Origin: Candidatus Brocadia sp. WS118
Lineage (GTDB): Bacteria > Planctomycetota > Brocadiia > Brocadiales > Brocadiaceae
Direction: 5' to 3'
Length of the DNA: 39,780 bases
NCBI GenBank assembly: GCA_007618135.1
Contig: PHFX01000165.1
Span: 1 to 39,780, forward strand
Each line of letters opens with the position of its first letter. The stretch's first letter is position 1. The translations under genes and the position numbers were made by a program. A model generated the notes under the pieces. It did not search any database. It was not told the origin of the DNA and saw nothing but the letters and a program-made list of their open reading frames with translations. Positions 17,578 through 26,658 of the stretch are shown in pieces.

Positions 17578-19047
17578 ATGGATGATATTAAATTCACCGA
17601 TCTTGCACACTTCCAAGAGAAGCAAAAAGAAGCGTGGTACACACTGCTCAATCCTCAATGTAAATATCTTCTATACGGTGGAGCAATGGGACCAGGTAAG
17701 TCATATGCGCTGAGATGGTCTGCGGTGGGGTATTTGATGTATTTGTATGGGAAATACGGATATAGAGATATACCAGTGGGATTATTTTCAAAAGACTACC
17801 CCACACTTCGGGATAGGCAGATAGCAAAAATATCGCAAGAGTTTCCCGACTGGCTTGGTGAAATTAAAGAAACACAACAGTGGGGATTGGCGTTTCATTT
17901 AGCTCCACAGTATGGTTCAGGGCATGTTCTTCTTCGCAATCTTGACGATCCCTCTAAGTATAAGTCAACAGAGTTTGCCGCTGAGTTTGTTGAAGAATTG
18001 ACAGAAAACGATGCAGATAAGTTTAAGTTTCTTCGTACCCGATTACGGTATCCAAACTTAGATGAGGTGAAGTTTATGGGCGCTACTAATCCTGGTGATG
18101 TAGGTCATGCGTATTGTCGTGATTTATTTGTTGACCGATCGACAAACGATACCGAGCAGGACAGATTTTTTTATATTCATGCTACGGTATATGACAACAA
18201 ATACGCATCGGGTGAGTATATTAAACAGCTAGAGTCATTGCCTGAAAAAGAGAAGAAAATGTATCTTTATGGATCATGGGATGTGTTTGAGGGGCAGGTA
18301 TTTAGCGAATTTGATAGGAATATTCATGTATGTACCGCATTTATCCCAAAACCATCACTAACGTTTGTTGACGGTATGGATTGGGGTTTTACTGATCCTG
18401 CCGTATTAGAGTGTGGCGTGTTTGTTCCCGTCGTTTGGCAAGACCCTGAAACAGGGGATAATATTCGATTTAATAGGCTATATATTTATAAAGAACTGTC
18501 AGGAAACAGTACCACCCCTCAACAGTGGGCGAAGATATACAAGGAAAAAATACCCAATTTAGAAAAGCATAGAATATTCGGCGATCCCAATATGTTTAAC
18601 AAATTACAAGACTCCGCATTTGGAATAGCAAAGCAGTTCAGTAAAGAGGGTATAAACATAACAAAATCGACAAATGATAGAAAGTTATCAGTGCAGACTA
18701 TTCATAACTGGTTATCACTAGCCCCCGATGGGGAGCCTTACATGATTATTACGGAAAACTGTAAAATGTTGATAAAAACTATTCCCGAAGCTATTTACGA
18801 TGAGCACGAGGTAGAGGATATAGACAAAGACTGGGCTGACGATCACTGGATTGCCGCACTTCGGTATCTGACCGCAATGATCCGATGGATAGACGCAAAA
18901 GCGGGATCATACGGGTATAAGGGGGATATGATTATGGGAGTAGCAAAACCGAAGTATCAGATAGTGAATACAAAGGGTGAGTTTGTTTCTCTTGATCCCG
19001 AAAGATTTGCCACGCCAAATAAAAAGGGTGTTTTTTATCAAAAATAG
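17578..19047 (+). CDS. terL: Terminase large subunit
   Basis: A 489-residue product. Walker A is GGAMGPGKS (residues 34-42) and a Walker-B-like region is AAEFVEELTEND. The C-terminal RNase-H-like nuclease has VDGMDWGFTDP (first catalytic Asp), IFGDPNMF (second) and DWADDHWIAALRYL (third). It pumps DNA into the prohead and cuts the concatemer. Length and motif spacing are normal. Confidence 0.95.
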   Translation: MDDIKFTDLAHFQEKQKEAWYTLLNPQCKYLLYGGAMGPGKSYALRWSAVGYLMYLYGKYGYRDIPVGLFSKDYPTLRDRQIAKISQEFPDWLGEIKETQQWGLAFHLAPQYGSGHVLLRNLDDPSKYKSTEFAAEFVEELTENDADKFKFLRTRLRYPNLDEVKFMGATNPGDVGHAYCRDLFVDRSTNDTEQDRFFYIHATVYDNKYASGEYIKQLESLPEKEKKMYLYGSWDVFEGQVFSEFDRNIHVCTAFIPKPSLTFVDGMDWGFTDPAVLECGVFVPVVWQDPETGDNIRFNRLYIYKELSGNSTTPQQWAKIYKEKIPNLEKHRIFGDPNMFNKLQDSAFGIAKQFSKEGINITKSTNDRKLSVQTIHNWLSLAPDGEPYMIITENCKMLIKTIPEAIYDEHEVEDIDKDWADDHWIAALRYLTAMIRWIDAKAGSYGYKGDMIMGVAKPKYQIVNTKGEFVSLDPERFATPNKKGVFYQK

Positions 19048-19053
19048 TGAGAT

Positions 19054-19062
19054 TGTTATAAT
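19054..19062 (+). promoter_or_regulatory. Extended -10 promoter giving a leaderless mRNA
   Basis: TGTTATAAT is followed by 6 nt and then the ATG at 19069. It lies just after the terL stop and has no clear -35. Confidence 0.7.
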
Positions 19063-19068
19063 AAACGT

Positions 19069-19314
19069 ATGGATGTTTTAGTATTAGGAAAAGCACAGCA
19101 GGTTAAGGTTACCTCGGTAGTTCTTTCCCACGAAAAAGACGAATACGGACAAAAACGTCTAAAAATGTTTTTTTGCTGGAATTGTCAAAACCCCATGTTT
19201 CAGTATGTGGGAAGAGCAATAGCCATTACTCCAGGGGAAACTCCCTATACCCTCCCAATTATTCTCAAATGCAAACGATGCAATAATACAATTCAACTCG
19301 TGGACATCGTGTAA
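19069..19314 (+). CDS. Zinc-ribbon protein between terminase and portal (81 aa)
   Basis: CWNCQNP and CKRCNN, about 40 residues apart, make a classic four-Cys zinc ribbon in a beta-rich protein. The start is set by the -10 box 6 nt upstream; no Shine-Dalgarno. Function unknown; its position among packaging genes may be incidental. Confidence 0.65.
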   Translation: MDVLVLGKAQQVKVTSVVLSHEKDEYGQKRLKMFFCWNCQNPMFQYVGRAIAITPGETPYTLPIILKCKRCNNTIQLVDIV

Positions 19315-19316
19315 GG

Positions 19317-19370
19317 TGATATAATTGTTATATATCGGCAATTTAGCCCACCTACATGGTGGGTATTCTT
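19317..19370 (+). promoter_or_regulatory. Promoter plus switch-like hairpin leader, copy 2 of 6
   Basis: TGATATAAT (19317-19325), 11 nt gap, GGC-AATTTA-GCC mini-hairpin (19337-19348), then CCCACC-TACAT-GGTGGG (19347-19363) and a short T-rich tract. The portal ATG follows at 19371. An ATG at 19356 lies in the hairpin loop and is unlikely to be used. Confidence 0.78.
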
Positions 19371-21359
19371 ATGCTACAAGACCCATATTCATTACTAAAA
19401 TCCGCAGGTATAGAGAACTCGGTACAGCCCCGTGACGGCATTGTGGAAGAACATGACCCCCTTTCGATCAATATAGACGACTCGGATTTGGTTACGGTGT
19501 TAGACAAAAGAATAACCACCTCACAGCAGTTTTTTAACAGTGATAAATACTTACTTGATATACGGCGAAGGAAAAACGAGCAATATCGTTTCGGAAGACA
19601 GGTAAGTGCAAACGAACAGGCATCCCGCTATCGACCGTATGAAGTGCGGTATCAGGATAATGCACTTTATGAAATTGAGTCCTCAATTAAGCCTGTAGCG
19701 TTATCACGTCTTCCCGATATGATTATTACCCCAGGAAGAGAAACCCCTGAGAGTAAAGAAACCGCACGGCAGTTATCACTTATCGTGAATGATGACATTA
19801 AAAAACAAAATAACAGAAGAGTATTAGCAACGGCGTTTTCTCATTTACCCGTTTATTTTACGGGTATTATTAAGGTTCGATGGAACCCAGAAAAGGGAGA
19901 ACATGGTGATTATGAGTTTTATAACGTATTACCTGAAAATGTCGTTATTGACGAACAGTGCCCGATAAATGATGCAGACAAGATGGATTTTATAGCGGAG
20001 GCGATGAAAATATCCGTGCAGGGAGTGATTATGCGCTTTCCCGAAAAAGAGAAAGAGTTCATTGCTGAGTTGAAGAAACAAGGCGTGTCTATTAAAGAAG
20101 GGGAAGATTGGAAAAAAATGGCTACGACAGTAAAGATTTGGGAGGTATGGTTCACCTGGTACAAAAAGAACTCAGAAACTGAATGGGAAAGGATTGAGGG
20201 TGTGTTGTGGAAATTTGGCGATTGTATTCTCAAAAAAATGAGAAATCCCAATTTTGATTACGAAGGTCAGACCAAATACTTTACCTATCAGGAGCCTGAA
20301 AATAACCTTACCAAGCGGGAAAGTACCCCCGAAGAAATGCAGATAGCGGCAATGGCTGGCGTATTGCCTGTTGATATGAAGAAGGAAACTATATACAGAA
20401 ACTATTTTGATGCACCACATAAGCCGTATTACTTTATGGGCTATGACCAATGGGGAAAAGTTGCATACGATGAAACGAGTAGAATTGAGCAGAATATTTA
20501 TAATCAAAAGAATGTTGACGATATAGGAAAACGCATTATAGAAAAGCTCAAAGACAGGGGTAAGCACGTATTCTCAACAGACTCAGGGCTTCAGGGAAAA
20601 CACCTAGAACGTATGGACTTGAATAACCCCGACCAAGACCTTCTTGTTGACGGGGATGTAAATAAGGTTCATGGGTATATCGCCCCTATACAGCCTACCA
20701 GTCAGGAATTTACTGAAATTAAACTTGCAAGAGATAGGATGTTTAGTTTAGCGGGCGCACAAAATCTGAATGGACAGTTACAAACAGATGTGGCAACGAG
20801 CAATCAAATAGCACGGGAAGCGAATTTTACCCGTGTCGATGATCTTGCCGAGACTACGATCAATCCCGCCGCCGAATGGATGGCACAGTGGGTTATGCAG
20901 ATGATTAAACTCCGTTATACGGAAGAACATATGCGAAAGATTTTGGGAGGAACAAAGGGAACCGCCACGTTTATCGCTCTCAAAAGCGATATGATTGAGG
21001 ATGGTATGGAAGTGCACATTAAAGCATCGGGGACTGATAAAAAAAGAAGACAAAATAATGCGCTTGAAATGGCAAGACTAAAGTTAATTGACCCGCTTAC
21101 TTTCTATGAAGATATGGACATGAGTGATCCCCAGGGAAGAACGGAAAAGTTAATGATGTTGCAAACTGACCCACAGGGCTACATGATGAAGTACGTGATG
21201 AATATGACTCCCGAACAGGCATCTGCGGCGTTAATGAACCAGCCTCCTACCGTCGTTCCAGGTGAACAGCCAGTAAATCCGAGTCCAGTTAATACTGAGG
21301 AAATACCTGTAGAGCCTCCCTTGGGAGTATCAGCATCACCTGATAATGGAATAGTATGA
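19371..21359 (+). CDS. Portal protein
   Basis: A 662-residue product, in the size range of portals of short-tailed phages. Supporting features: the gene order TerL-portal-scaffold-capsid, an acidic/aromatic clip-like middle (WEVWFTWYKKNSETEWERIEGV), a helical DVATSNQIAREANFTRVDDLAETTINPAAEW region typical of the stem/wing helices, and a Pro-rich disordered tail. Twelve copies would form the DNA channel at one capsid vertex. The stop overlaps the next start. Confidence 0.88.
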   Translation: MLQDPYSLLKSAGIENSVQPRDGIVEEHDPLSINIDDSDLVTVLDKRITTSQQFFNSDKYLLDIRRRKNEQYRFGRQVSANEQASRYRPYEVRYQDNALYEIESSIKPVALSRLPDMIITPGRETPESKETARQLSLIVNDDIKKQNNRRVLATAFSHLPVYFTGIIKVRWNPEKGEHGDYEFYNVLPENVVIDEQCPINDADKMDFIAEAMKISVQGVIMRFPEKEKEFIAELKKQGVSIKEGEDWKKMATTVKIWEVWFTWYKKNSETEWERIEGVLWKFGDCILKKMRNPNFDYEGQTKYFTYQEPENNLTKRESTPEEMQIAAMAGVLPVDMKKETIYRNYFDAPHKPYYFMGYDQWGKVAYDETSRIEQNIYNQKNVDDIGKRIIEKLKDRGKHVFSTDSGLQGKHLERMDLNNPDQDLLVDGDVNKVHGYIAPIQPTSQEFTEIKLARDRMFSLAGAQNLNGQLQTDVATSNQIAREANFTRVDDLAETTINPAAEWMAQWVMQMIKLRYTEEHMRKILGGTKGTATFIALKSDMIEDGMEVHIKASGTDKKRRQNNALEMARLKLIDPLTFYEDMDMSDPQGRTEKLMMLQTDPQGYMMKYVMNMTPEQASAALMNQPPTVVPGEQPVNPSPVNTEEIPVEPPLGVSASPDNGIV

Positions 21360-21775
21360 ACCCCGTTTTAAAGCAAAGAATTGAACAAGAAGGCATTGCG
21401 GTTGACCCAGAGGCTTCGGTAAGACAACAGTATGGAATGGTGCAACCGTCTATAAAAGATATATTTTTAAATGCGGTTCAATCAGGTATTCCTATTACGC
21501 AAATTGCACAACGGGCAAAGGAATATGTTTATGATCCTGAAACAAAAAGAATATTACCGCAGTCAGTTGTTTATCCCGAAAATAGAAATTTAAATGATCC
21601 GAGTGTTGCACTATCACTTATTGCTGGAGTTGCATCTCCCAAAGCACCCATGCCAAAACCTTATGAAGTAAAACCGCCTCCAGGGAGTTTTCGTGAGGGA
21701 TGGGTCGGAAATCCGATAGGGTTGTATAATAATATCGGGAGTAAATTACAAACAAGTATTCCCGTTAAAAAATAA
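21356..21775 (+). CDS. Head-region protein, unknown function (139 aa)
   Basis: Contains repeated Gln-rich helices and Pro-rich loops (VASPKAPMPKPYEVKPPPGSFREG). No recognised family. It lies between portal and scaffold genes, so a minor head or assembly role is likely by position. Confidence 0.55.
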   Translation: MNPVLKQRIEQEGIAVDPEASVRQQYGMVQPSIKDIFLNAVQSGIPITQIAQRAKEYVYDPETKRILPQSVVYPENRNLNDPSVALSLIAGVASPKAPMPKPYEVKPPPGSFREGWVGNPIGLYNNIGSKLQTSIPVKK

Positions 21776-21776
21776 T

Positions 21777-22214
21777 ATGAGTCACTTAATTATTAAAAAG
21801 GTTGACGGTAAGTATCGTATTTATAATGTCTATACTAAATCCATGAGTGGAGAGTATGCGGATAAGGAACACGCAGAGTCTGTGCGAAAAGAAAAAGACG
21901 AAAAAACCGATGCACAGATGGATAAGGGTTTAGCGCAAGAGAAAAAAGAGCATCCTAGCTTTGCTATGAGCATGATTAAACGAATAGTAGCCGACCATCT
22001 TGATGAAGACGATGACTATTACAAAGAAGAGGAAAAAGAGGAAGAGAAAGAAGAAGAAAACGGTGGCGGAGGAACAGGAAAAATAGAAAAGGTTATGGGA
22101 GAGTTTAAGCGAGGAACCCTTCACTCAGGAAGTCCGACAGGGAAAAAAGTTGTTGACAGAAAGCAAGCAATAGCAATTGCGCTTTCAGAACAACGACGTG
22201 AGAAAAAAAGTTGA
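21777..22214 (+). CDS. DUF6496-like protein with acidic linker (145 aa)
   Basis: Begins with a small KKVDGKYRIYNVYTKSM domain, a helical charged middle, a very acidic stretch (DEDDDYYKEEEKEEEKEEE) and a C-terminal KIEKVMGEFKRGTLHSGS...RKQAIAIALSEQ, which matches the DUF6496 motif seen in phage and bacterial small proteins. Function unknown; an assembly helper is plausible from position. Confidence 0.7.
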   Translation: MSHLIIKKVDGKYRIYNVYTKSMSGEYADKEHAESVRKEKDEKTDAQMDKGLAQEKKEHPSFAMSMIKRIVADHLDEDDDYYKEEEKEEEKEEENGGGGTGKIEKVMGEFKRGTLHSGSPTGKKVVDRKQAIAIALSEQRREKKS

Positions 22215-22216
22215 TT

Positions 22217-22225
22217 TGATACAAT
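22217..22225 (+). promoter_or_regulatory. Extended -10 promoter (TGATACAAT) without hairpin
   Basis: TTTGATACAATA upstream of TAAGGAG and the scaffold ATG at 22252. The same TTTGATACAATA occurs at 27596. There is no hairpin here, unlike the six leader copies. Confidence 0.65.
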
Positions 22226-22251
22226 AGATACATAGTAAGGAGATTTACTCT

Positions 22252-23061
22252 ATGGCAAAAAAGAAAACTACAACCGTAGTCGAGGAAGATGTTACCCCTG
22301 AAGTTGATTACAAAGAAATCCACGACGCAAAAAAGCTGGAGGATGTTGTCGATCCTGACACCACAAAGGAAGAAGCTCCCGTAGAGGAAAAGAAAGAAGA
22401 AGAGGAGCGGATTGAGTTTGATCCTGAACAATTTAAAAAAGAAGTTACCGAAGAGGCGGGGCGTATAAGCGAAGAGAGAGCACAGAAAATTGTGGAAGCC
22501 GCATCTGGTTCAAAGGATGATCCAAAAGAAGAGGATGACGAGTTAATTTCTCCCTGGAAAAAGGAAGGAAGAACGCCAAAGGATTACGAAGAGGTCGCTG
22601 ATTGGGCAGTAAAGAAAAAGGAAATACTTGATACTCGTGCGGCTGAAGCACATAAAAAAGAAGTGGAAGAACAAGAGAAAATAGCAAAAGAGTCTAAAGA
22701 AGAAGCTATTAAGCGATTTAACGACTGGACTGACGGCAGATTAAATGATTTATATGAGTCGGGTAAATTGCCGAAAGTTATTGACCCTAAAAATCCCGAT
22801 GATGAGGGAGTTGTCGCTAAAAAAGCACTCTTTCAAACAATGCTTGACGTAAATCTTGATAGGGCAAAAAGAGGATTACCAGAGATAATGGATATTAAAG
22901 AGATTTACTACGAACACTATAAAGCACCAAAGAAAGAAGTGGCAGGAGCAGATGCGCCTGTTAGTCCGTCAACTACCCCTCCTGGTGAAAGTAGCAAAGA
23001 CTTAGACTATAACGAAATTCATAACTCACGAGGTATCTGGGATTTGTTTAAAAAGAAATAA
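22252..23061 (+). CDS. Probable scaffolding protein
   Basis: A 269-residue, extremely charged (Lys/Glu-rich), mostly helical product directly upstream of the major capsid gene, the normal profile of a phage scaffold. It ends in a short basic WDLFKKK tail, as many scaffolds that dock onto coat. A near-repeat marks both ends: DYKEIHDAKKLEDV (residues 20-33) and DYNEIHNSRGIWDL near the C-terminus. Confidence 0.75.
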   Translation: MAKKKTTTVVEEDVTPEVDYKEIHDAKKLEDVVDPDTTKEEAPVEEKKEEEERIEFDPEQFKKEVTEEAGRISEERAQKIVEAASGSKDDPKEEDDELISPWKKEGRTPKDYEEVADWAVKKKEILDTRAAEAHKKEVEEQEKIAKESKEEAIKRFNDWTDGRLNDLYESGKLPKVIDPKNPDDEGVVAKKALFQTMLDVNLDRAKRGLPEIMDIKEIYYEHYKAPKKEVAGADAPVSPSTTPPGESSKDLDYNEIHNSRGIWDLFKKK

Positions 23062-23068
23062 TACCGTG

Positions 23069-23125
23069 TGATATAATTAATTTAATAGGCGAATATACGC
23101 TGGCTCGAAAGAGCTGGCGTTTTTT
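23069..23125 (+). promoter_or_regulatory. Promoter plus switch-like hairpin leader, copy 3 of 6
   Basis: TGATATAAT (23069-23077), 11 nt gap, GCG-AATATA-CGC mini-hairpin (23089-23100), then a GAAA-capped stem CGCTGGCTC with GAGCTGGCG (23098-23119) and T6. The arms differ from the other copies yet still pair. An ATG at 23126 after the T-tract opens only a four-codon frame (MPRV); the capsid gene has its own AAAGGAG at 23151. Confidence 0.75.
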
Positions 23126-23161
23126 ATGCCTAGAGTATAAAAATAGAAAAAAGGAGAAAAT

Positions 23162-24259
23162 ATGGCATACGATGGAGCTGTATTCGGATCTCGTGTAGAT
23201 AACTTTACATACCAAAAAATCTATGCGAAGGTCGTAGATAACATTTTGAGTTCTCCCACCCTTGTTTCCCGTTTCATGGGGAAAGCAAAGCCGTTTGTGG
23301 GAAAGACAATGGATTTCACCGTTGATGTAACGAGTGATACCCAGGGTCAATGGTTTAATGGTCTTGAAACGCTGGATGCGGCGGCAGTAACCACCACCAT
23401 TCCGCTTTCTTATGCTCAGACAAACTTTGAGCAACCGAAAGTGAGTGTTATGGTTGAGTCATTCGCTAACAGTGGAGAACAACAGGCGATTCCGCTTGAT
23501 GTTTTTAAATATGAAAAAGCGATGGCGCAGGCACTGCAAGCATTGGGCACTGCAGTATATGGTAGTGGCACTGCCAATCAGATGAACGGACTCGGAAACA
23601 TTGTTGCCGACTCTGGTACCATCGGTGGTCAGTCCCGCTCAACCTATAGCCAGCTTGATGCATACGTTCTTGCCTCTGGCGGAACGATGACCCTTGCAAA
23701 AATTGCACAGGTTATCGACAACGTATCCGCATCAGGTCTGCAAAGCGAAGAGCCGACCTTGCTTGTCACCGACAAGTCAACATGGTCGCTCTATGAGCAA
23801 CTGCTTAATCCGACCGTGCGACAAGAGTACCTTTCATTTGGTTACAACGCCATGACGGTACGAGGAACGAGAATTGAAAAGAGTAAAGACTCTATTCCTG
23901 GTGGAATCGGGTTTAATGCTCTGACATTCCGTAACTTCCCGCTTATCAAAGATGATTTCTGCACGTCGGGAAGTCTCTTTGCTCTGAATGAGAACTATAC
24001 GTTCTACGCAGGTCGCTCAATTGTTCCTGAAGACTGGAAAGGATTCCTTGAGAAAGTAAATCTCGGAACCATGAAAGCCTACGAAGGAACTGGTGCGGCG
24101 GCGATGGACTTGCCCAGTGAATACAATGGGTGGTTCTATCAGAAAGAAATGGTCATGCCGAATCAGGCTGGAACGATCGGTCGTGTGTACGTCATCGGGC
24201 AACTTATGACGAATCAGCCACGCCGAAATGGAAAGCTGACAGGAGTGACGGGAATATAA
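23162..24259 (+). CDS. Major capsid protein
   Basis: A 365-residue product of the HK97-fold type by size, context and composition: N-terminal YQKIYAKVVDNILSSPTLVSRFMG, a central Gly/Ala-rich A-domain, and LYEQLLNPTVRQEYLSFGYNAMTVRGTRIE, as in P22-like or generic phage coat proteins. It lies right after the scaffold and before a decoration-like protein. It is visibly more GC-rich than nearby genes, consistent with high expression and different codon choice. Confidence 0.88.
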   Translation: MAYDGAVFGSRVDNFTYQKIYAKVVDNILSSPTLVSRFMGKAKPFVGKTMDFTVDVTSDTQGQWFNGLETLDAAAVTTTIPLSYAQTNFEQPKVSVMVESFANSGEQQAIPLDVFKYEKAMAQALQALGTAVYGSGTANQMNGLGNIVADSGTIGGQSRSTYSQLDAYVLASGGTMTLAKIAQVIDNVSASGLQSEEPTLLVTDKSTWSLYEQLLNPTVRQEYLSFGYNAMTVRGTRIEKSKDSIPGGIGFNALTFRNFPLIKDDFCTSGSLFALNENYTFYAGRSIVPEDWKGFLEKVNLGTMKAYEGTGAAAMDLPSEYNGWFYQKEMVMPNQAGTIGRVYVIGQLMTNQPRRNGKLTGVTGI

Positions 24260-24284
24260 AAACATTTATAAAAAAGGAGAACCT

Positions 24285-25016
24285 ATGGCTAAATTAACAG
24301 GAAGTCCAGTTTTAGGCGAGGTTGATCTCTATACCTCGAACACCGATCAAGGTGCTCCCGAGTTAGGGCAACTCGTCTTCGGCGCTAACGGAAAGGCTTT
24401 CCGCTACGCCAAAGCAGGGGCATCCGCCCTTGTAGTCGGTAATCTTTTGCAGTCACCTGCAATTGATACCCAATTCGACGACATGGCTATTCCATCCGCT
24501 ACTGCGGCTGGTAGTTATGAAGTTGTGGTAACTAACGGAACAACCGTTCTTACTGGGAACGAGTTTGTCGGTGGTACGCTTGAGGTGTCTGTCACCCCAG
24601 GGCTTGGAGAAGAATATACAATCTTGTATAACTCCTCTGCGGCATCTGGTGCGGCATTAACACTTCGTCTTGACCGCCCGCTTCGGACTGCGTGGACAAC
24701 CTCCACGAAAGTCACTCTGCGGAAGTCCCCTTACAATGGGGTCATTCAAGCTCCCGCAACCACCCTTACGGGTGAGATTGTCGGAGTGGCAATTTATCCA
24801 ATTGCCGCAGGCGAATACGGATGGATACAGACTAAAGGAGTAGGAGCAGTCCTCTCTGATAACTCTTCCATCACTGCAACTAATCAGGCAGTGTGTGGCG
24901 GATCTGGTACGGCAGGGTGTGTAACCTTGCAGGTGGCAGGTCTTCCGTATGTCGGGAGAGCGATGAGAGCGGGCGCAACTGGCAAGACTATTCCAGTATT
25001 GCTTGCAATTGACTAA
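24285..25016 (+). CDS. Capsid decoration or minor head protein
   Basis: A 243-residue beta-rich, Gly/Thr/Ala-rich product with EVDLYTSNTDQGAPELGQLVFGANG, EYGWIQTKGVGAVLSDNS and LPYVGRAMRAG, motifs often seen in proteins encoded just after phage coat genes. It probably coats or stabilises the capsid. GC-rich like the capsid gene and preceded by AAAAAGGAG. Confidence 0.72.
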   Translation: MAKLTGSPVLGEVDLYTSNTDQGAPELGQLVFGANGKAFRYAKAGASALVVGNLLQSPAIDTQFDDMAIPSATAAGSYEVVVTNGTTVLTGNEFVGGTLEVSVTPGLGEEYTILYNSSAASGAALTLRLDRPLRTAWTTSTKVTLRKSPYNGVIQAPATTLTGEIVGVAIYPIAAGEYGWIQTKGVGAVLSDNSSITATNQAVCGGSGTAGCVTLQVAGLPYVGRAMRAGATGKTIPVLLAID

Positions 25017-25033
25017 GAGTTTGATTATTCACT

Positions 25034-25053
25034 CAGCCCCTTTACGGGGGCTG
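25034..25053 (+). promoter_or_regulatory. Intergenic hairpin between head and fibre genes
   Basis: CAGCCCC-TTTACG-GGGGCTG, 7 bp, lies just after the decoration gene; no T-tract follows, so termination is not expected. It may process or stabilise mRNA, like the cassettes in the small-gene region. Confidence 0.5.
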
Positions 25054-25129
25054 GGATGAGCAATAAAGCTCACCCTTGACGAGACTATTCCGCATTGTAG
25101 CGGTTATCAGGAGGGGAAAAGGAGGATAT

Positions 25130-26095
25130 ATGTTGAAAGCACGTGACTATACTCCAGCGGTCAAATTCGGGGCAAAATGGCTTCCGCAAGACCTTGCTGG
25201 TATGATCGGACTTCCCTATGTAGGGAATATTTATTACATTGATCCCAATGCGGGAAGTGACTCTTCCAACTCAGGAACGAGCCAAGATGATGCATTTGCT
25301 ACCGTAGCTAAATACTATGAAGTAGCAGTAAGTGGAAACCATGATGTGGGCATTATCGCTCCATCAGGTGGGACAGGAAGAACAACGGAAACGACCGCTA
25401 TTACGTGGGCAAAGCGATTTACCCATTTGGTAGGCTCTTCTGCTCCTACCATGCAGGATACCCGTGCAGGCATATCATTTGGAACTGGCGGATCACTTAC
25501 CATTTCCGAAAACGGATGTTTGTTTAAGAACCTTACCTTCAACGGTTCGACTGATATTAATGTCCCCGTAACGGTAAGTGGTGATTACAATTCATTCATC
25601 GGATGTGATTTCAAAGGGTCGTTAAATGACACCACGGGAGATGACACTGCGGCACGGGCACTCGTACTCTCAGGTGCGCAGGAGAACTATTTCGGTATGT
25701 GCACATTCGGTGCTGACACCTTTACACGGTCTGCGGCAAATGCCACGGTTGAATTTGCTTCTGCGGCAAGCAGAAACTTCTTCGACTCTTGTGACTTTGT
25801 TATGGCGGTTGATGCGGATACTCCTGTTCATGTTTTGTTCACGGGAACGTCTGCAATTGACCGATGGCTCGCTTTCCGAGACTGTAGTTTCTACTCATTC
25901 TCGGCAAACAATGCCACGCCTGTTGCGGCGGTAATGAACCTTTCCGCACAAACGGCGACTGGTCATGTAAGGCTCTTGGGTGCTTCAGTATCTCAAGGCG
26001 CTACCGACTGGGAAGCATCAGCGAGTGGAAGAATTTACATGATGCCTTATACGGCAACGACCAATGCTATTGGATTAGCAGTTAACCCAACCTAA
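25130..26095 (+). CDS. Beta-helix protein, probable head fibre or tail spike
   Basis: A 321-residue product. After GNIYYIDPNAGSDSSNSGTSQDDAFATV (a signature start of right-handed parallel beta-helix and pectate-lyase-like repeats), short strand-turn units follow (GGSLTISENGCLFKNLTFNGS, SFIGCDFKGS, NYFGMCTFG, NFFDSCDFVM). Such trimers bind or cut surface glycans. No catalytic residues can be assigned. The ATG at 25130 is chosen for AAAGGAGG; an in-frame ATG at 25076 has none. Confidence 0.72.
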   Translation: MLKARDYTPAVKFGAKWLPQDLAGMIGLPYVGNIYYIDPNAGSDSSNSGTSQDDAFATVAKYYEVAVSGNHDVGIIAPSGGTGRTTETTAITWAKRFTHLVGSSAPTMQDTRAGISFGTGGSLTISENGCLFKNLTFNGSTDINVPVTVSGDYNSFIGCDFKGSLNDTTGDDTAARALVLSGAQENYFGMCTFGADTFTRSAANATVEFASAASRNFFDSCDFVMAVDADTPVHVLFTGTSAIDRWLAFRDCSFYSFSANNATPVAAVMNLSAQTATGHVRLLGASVSQGATDWEASASGRIYMMPYTATTNAIGLAVNPT

Positions 26096-26106
26096 TTTGA
26101 TATTTA

Positions 26107-26130
26107 CTCTGCCCTCTACGGAGGGCGGAG
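26107..26130 (+). promoter_or_regulatory. Intergenic UACG-tetraloop hairpin
   Basis: GCCCTC-TACG-GAGGGC with an outer CTCT/GGAG extension forms about 10 bp, capped by UACG closed by C-G, an exceptionally stable tetraloop. No T-tract follows. It precedes AGAAAGGA and the ATG at 26162. Confidence 0.6.
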
Positions 26131-26161
26131 ATAAGTACCAAAATTAAAAAGAAAGGACTAT

Positions 26162-26656
26162 ATGGCACGAACAAAAAACGGACTTCCTGGTATTTATAAT
26201 TCTTCTCCTATAACGCTTTCTAGTGAAGACGGTGGGGCATTAGCACTTGATTCAAGCGGTAGAGTTGTATTGGGTACTTCTACTGCATCTGTGGGAACGG
26301 TAACTCTTGGAGCGGGAACAGCAATAGTTGGTGCGGTTAAACAAGACGTAGTAAATTGGACAGTTATTAGAAAGTATTTAGCATCAGGTGATACCAATGA
26401 AAATACGGTATGGGATCCAACCGCAGGAAAAAAGTTTGTCATTACCGATATTGTTGTTTCCGCAACAGCCGCAGGAACGTGTACCCTTCGAGACGGAACT
26501 GGTGGATCGACTATTATGATTCTTTCTTTTGCGGCAAATGGTGGATGGTCGTCTAACTTAACTTCACCAATTATCTCAGCCACAGCGGATAATAATTTAA
26601 CTATCCAAGCCTCAGCCGCAACTCAGTACATTATGGTTACTGGGTATGAGATTTAA
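26162..26656 (+). CDS. Structural protein, unknown function (164 aa)
   Basis: A beta-rich, Gly/Thr/Ala-rich product, with SEDGGALALDSSGRVVLGT at the start and ATAAGTCTLRDGTGGSTIMILSF in the middle, typical of small virion or fibre-attached beta-sandwich proteins. No catalytic motif. Ends 2 nt before the glycine-rich gene. Confidence 0.6.
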   Translation: MARTKNGLPGIYNSSPITLSSEDGGALALDSSGRVVLGTSTASVGTVTLGAGTAIVGAVKQDVVNWTVIRKYLASGDTNENTVWDPTAGKKFVITDIVVSATAAGTCTLRDGTGGSTIMILSFAANGGWSSNLTSPIISATADNNLTIQASAATQYIMVTGYEI

Positions 26657-26658
26657 GT

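Noticed and set aside
19356-19370. ATG at 19356 as the portal start
   Set aside because: It lies in the loop and right arm of leader hairpin copy 2.
19919-20567. Minus-strand frames opposite the portal gene
   Set aside because: No ribosome-binding sites or recognisable domains, and fully covered by the portal coding sequence.
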